DNA from: Fructobacillus sp. CRL 2054
GTDB lineage: Bacteria; Bacillota; Bacilli; Lactobacillales; Lactobacillaceae
Direction of reading: 5' to 3'
DNA length: 60,970 nt
Assembly: GCF_028764065.1 (NCBI RefSeq)
Contig: NZ_JACOFN010000010.1
Location: forward strand, 1-60,970
This document shows, piece by piece, positions 59,934-60,970 of the stretch. The notes under the pieces were generated by a model. The model saw only the letters and a program-made list of their open reading frames with translations, was not told the origin of the DNA and searched no databases. The position numbers and the translations under genes are program-made. Numbering within the stretch: the first letter of the stretch is position 1; every line of letters starts with the position of its first letter.

Positions 59934-60970
59934 TCACGCTGGATATGAATCTGAAGTTAGATACATTGTTGAGGCGAATAAGCCATGTTCACCGCCATTC
60001 GAAGTGCCGAGAGAACTAATATTGACCCGGCCGTTTGGTGTAACAGACATGGCAATCATCCGGTCATTTTGAGATTCTGCAGAAAAATAATGATTATCTA
60101 CCGGACGATAACCGGCTAGAATATTACCTACCCACGTGCCAGGTCCTGTATTCTTAGCGTTTCCATAAATGATTAAATAAACCACGTTATTGAATCGATA
60201 CATTGTCCCTTGTAAACCAAAAGCATCAGAAAACGAAGACTTGTAAAAATTCTGACCGGAACTAATTCTAATTTGGCCATTTACCGTTAAGTCACCAACC
60301 GTTTGATTATTACCTGCTGTCAATGTGTCGGCAGTCGTTGCCTTTGTCGCGTTTGTTGCGTTGTCCGCGTTTGTCGCATGGTCTGCATCGGTTGCCTTGG
60401 TTGCTGTGTCCGCGTTACCCGTTACGCCACCTTTTGCGATAATGGCCTGTTCAAAGGTGTTCTTGGCCGTGAAGTCGTTATCTTCCTTACGCTTGGCCAT
60501 ATTGTCCGAATTGAACTCTTGATTGATATTGTCAATCATTGACTGCAATGTCTTTTGCGTGTTCTCAATCGTTTCAAGATTAGTAGCAACCGTTGCGATA
60601 CGTGCCTTAAAGTCGTTAATCGTCTGCTGTACTGTGTCCAAATAGACCTGTGACTGTGTTTGTGTCACGACCATGGTGTTTTCTAGGACAGTAAAGGCCA
60701 CGGGGATGGTTGAAATAATCTGGTTGCCGTCAGAAATCTGGATGTAGGCATCTTGGACATCTCCAGATGCTTGATAAAATTCCTTTGGAATGAGCAAAGA
60801 AAAATGACCGCTGGTAATACCAGTTCGGTCATTGACTGTCTCTGTTTCCTTTACAACGCCAGATGCGTCTTTGGCGAATAACTTGATTGTCTTAGCTGAC
60901 AAATCAACCGGTATCTTGCCATCGCGTAGCCAGAAATAAACTTCACGGTTGGCATCGCCTTGACGACCAT
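59934..60970 (-). CDS. BppU-like phage baseplate upper protein (runs off the right edge)
   Basis: An open frame continues to the window edge without a start; the ATG-less beginning and the residues GDANREVYFWLRDGKIPVDL upstream of the nearest TTG show that the gene is partial. The N-terminal BppU-type domain is followed by a coiled coil (about 80-150 from that TTG), a Thr/Ala/Asp/Asn-rich repeat collar (ADHATNADNATNATKATTAD) and a C-terminal beta-rich receptor-binding-like domain. It probably forms part of the tail-tip host-recognition device. Confidence 0.8.
   Translation of the reverse strand, partial: GRQGDANREVYFWLRDGKIPVDLSAKTIKLFAKDASGVVKETETVNDRTGITSGHFSLLIPKEFYQASGDVQDAYIQISDGNQIISTIPVAFTVLENTMVVTQTQSQVYLDTVQQTINDFKARIATVATNLETIENTQKTLQSMIDNINQEFNSDNMAKRKEDNDFTAKNTFEQAIIAKGGVTGNADTATKATDADHATNADNATNATKATTADTLTAGNNQTVGDLTVNGQIRISSGQNFYKSSFSDAFGLQGTMYRFNNVVYLIIYGNAKNTGPGTWVGNILAGYRPVDNHYFSAESQNDRMIAMSVTPNGRVNISSLGTSNGGEHGLFASTMYLTSDSYPA

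Overview
The window looks like chromosomal DNA from a heterofermentative lactic acid bacterium of the Leuconostocaceae group (Leuconostoc, Weissella or Fructobacillus type). The reasons are low-to-moderate GC, Gram-positive housekeeping genes (PolC-type polymerase, SpoIIIE/FtsK, RecD2, RsmF), a KxYKxGKxW secretion signal, a complete citM-citCDEFG citrate fermentation cluster with a divergent CitI-type regulator, and a LAB-type prophage. The genus assignment is inference. Most genes lie on the minus strand.

Layout. (1) 1-2.0 kb: a broken or very short KxYKxGKxW secreted protein and an NCS2 purine permease. (2) 2.1-11.2 kb: the conserved envelope/replication run uppS-cdsA-rseP-proS-polC, read leftwards. 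(3) 11.3-15.6 kb: glmS, with candidate NagR-type operators in its promoter, divergent from adenine deaminase and a small unknown protein. (4) 15.6-20.7 kb: a secreted trypsin-like protease preceded by a 37-codon small ORF, ftsK, a Fic-domain protein with a degenerate active-site motif overlapping a 62-codon gene, and tRNA-Glu. (5) 20.8-24.1 kb: trmL, 6-phosphogluconolactonase and a fused amino-acid ABC binding protein/permease. (6) 24.2-31.0 kb: one gene for a giant (about 2,276 aa) alpha-helical protein built of repeats of about 82 residues, with no signal peptide, membrane segment or wall anchor. (7) 31.2-42.7 kb: the citrate region, with two 2-hydroxycarboxylate transporters, an alpha/beta hydrolase, citXG, citF, citE, citD, citC, citM and the divergent citI. 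(8) 42.7-56.3 kb: housekeeping and metabolic genes (brnQ, permuted NlpC/P60 protein, aldo/keto reductase, SGNH esterase, prs, recD2, phosphatase, DUF1831, rsmF, map, YtxH-like protein, dacA, upp). (9) 56.4-60.97 kb: tRNA-Arg(CCT), then the lysis/tail-tip end of a prophage (unknown 87-aa gene, two GH25 endolysins, holins, XkdX, tail protein, BppU-like baseplate protein). The prophage runs off the right edge.

How the genes work together. Citrate is imported by a CitP-type exchanger and split by citrate lyase (CitDEF, activated by CitC and by the prosthetic-group enzymes of CitXG). The resulting oxaloacetate is decarboxylated by CitM, and CitI is the likely activator. The purine permease, adenine deaminase, upp and prs give a salvage theme. 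The most unusual objects are the giant repeat protein, the PolC lacking zinc-finger cysteines and PHP ligands, the Fic protein without its motif histidine, the tandem endolysins, and several promoter-proximal palindromes. All functional calls are made by reading the sequence; no database search was run.
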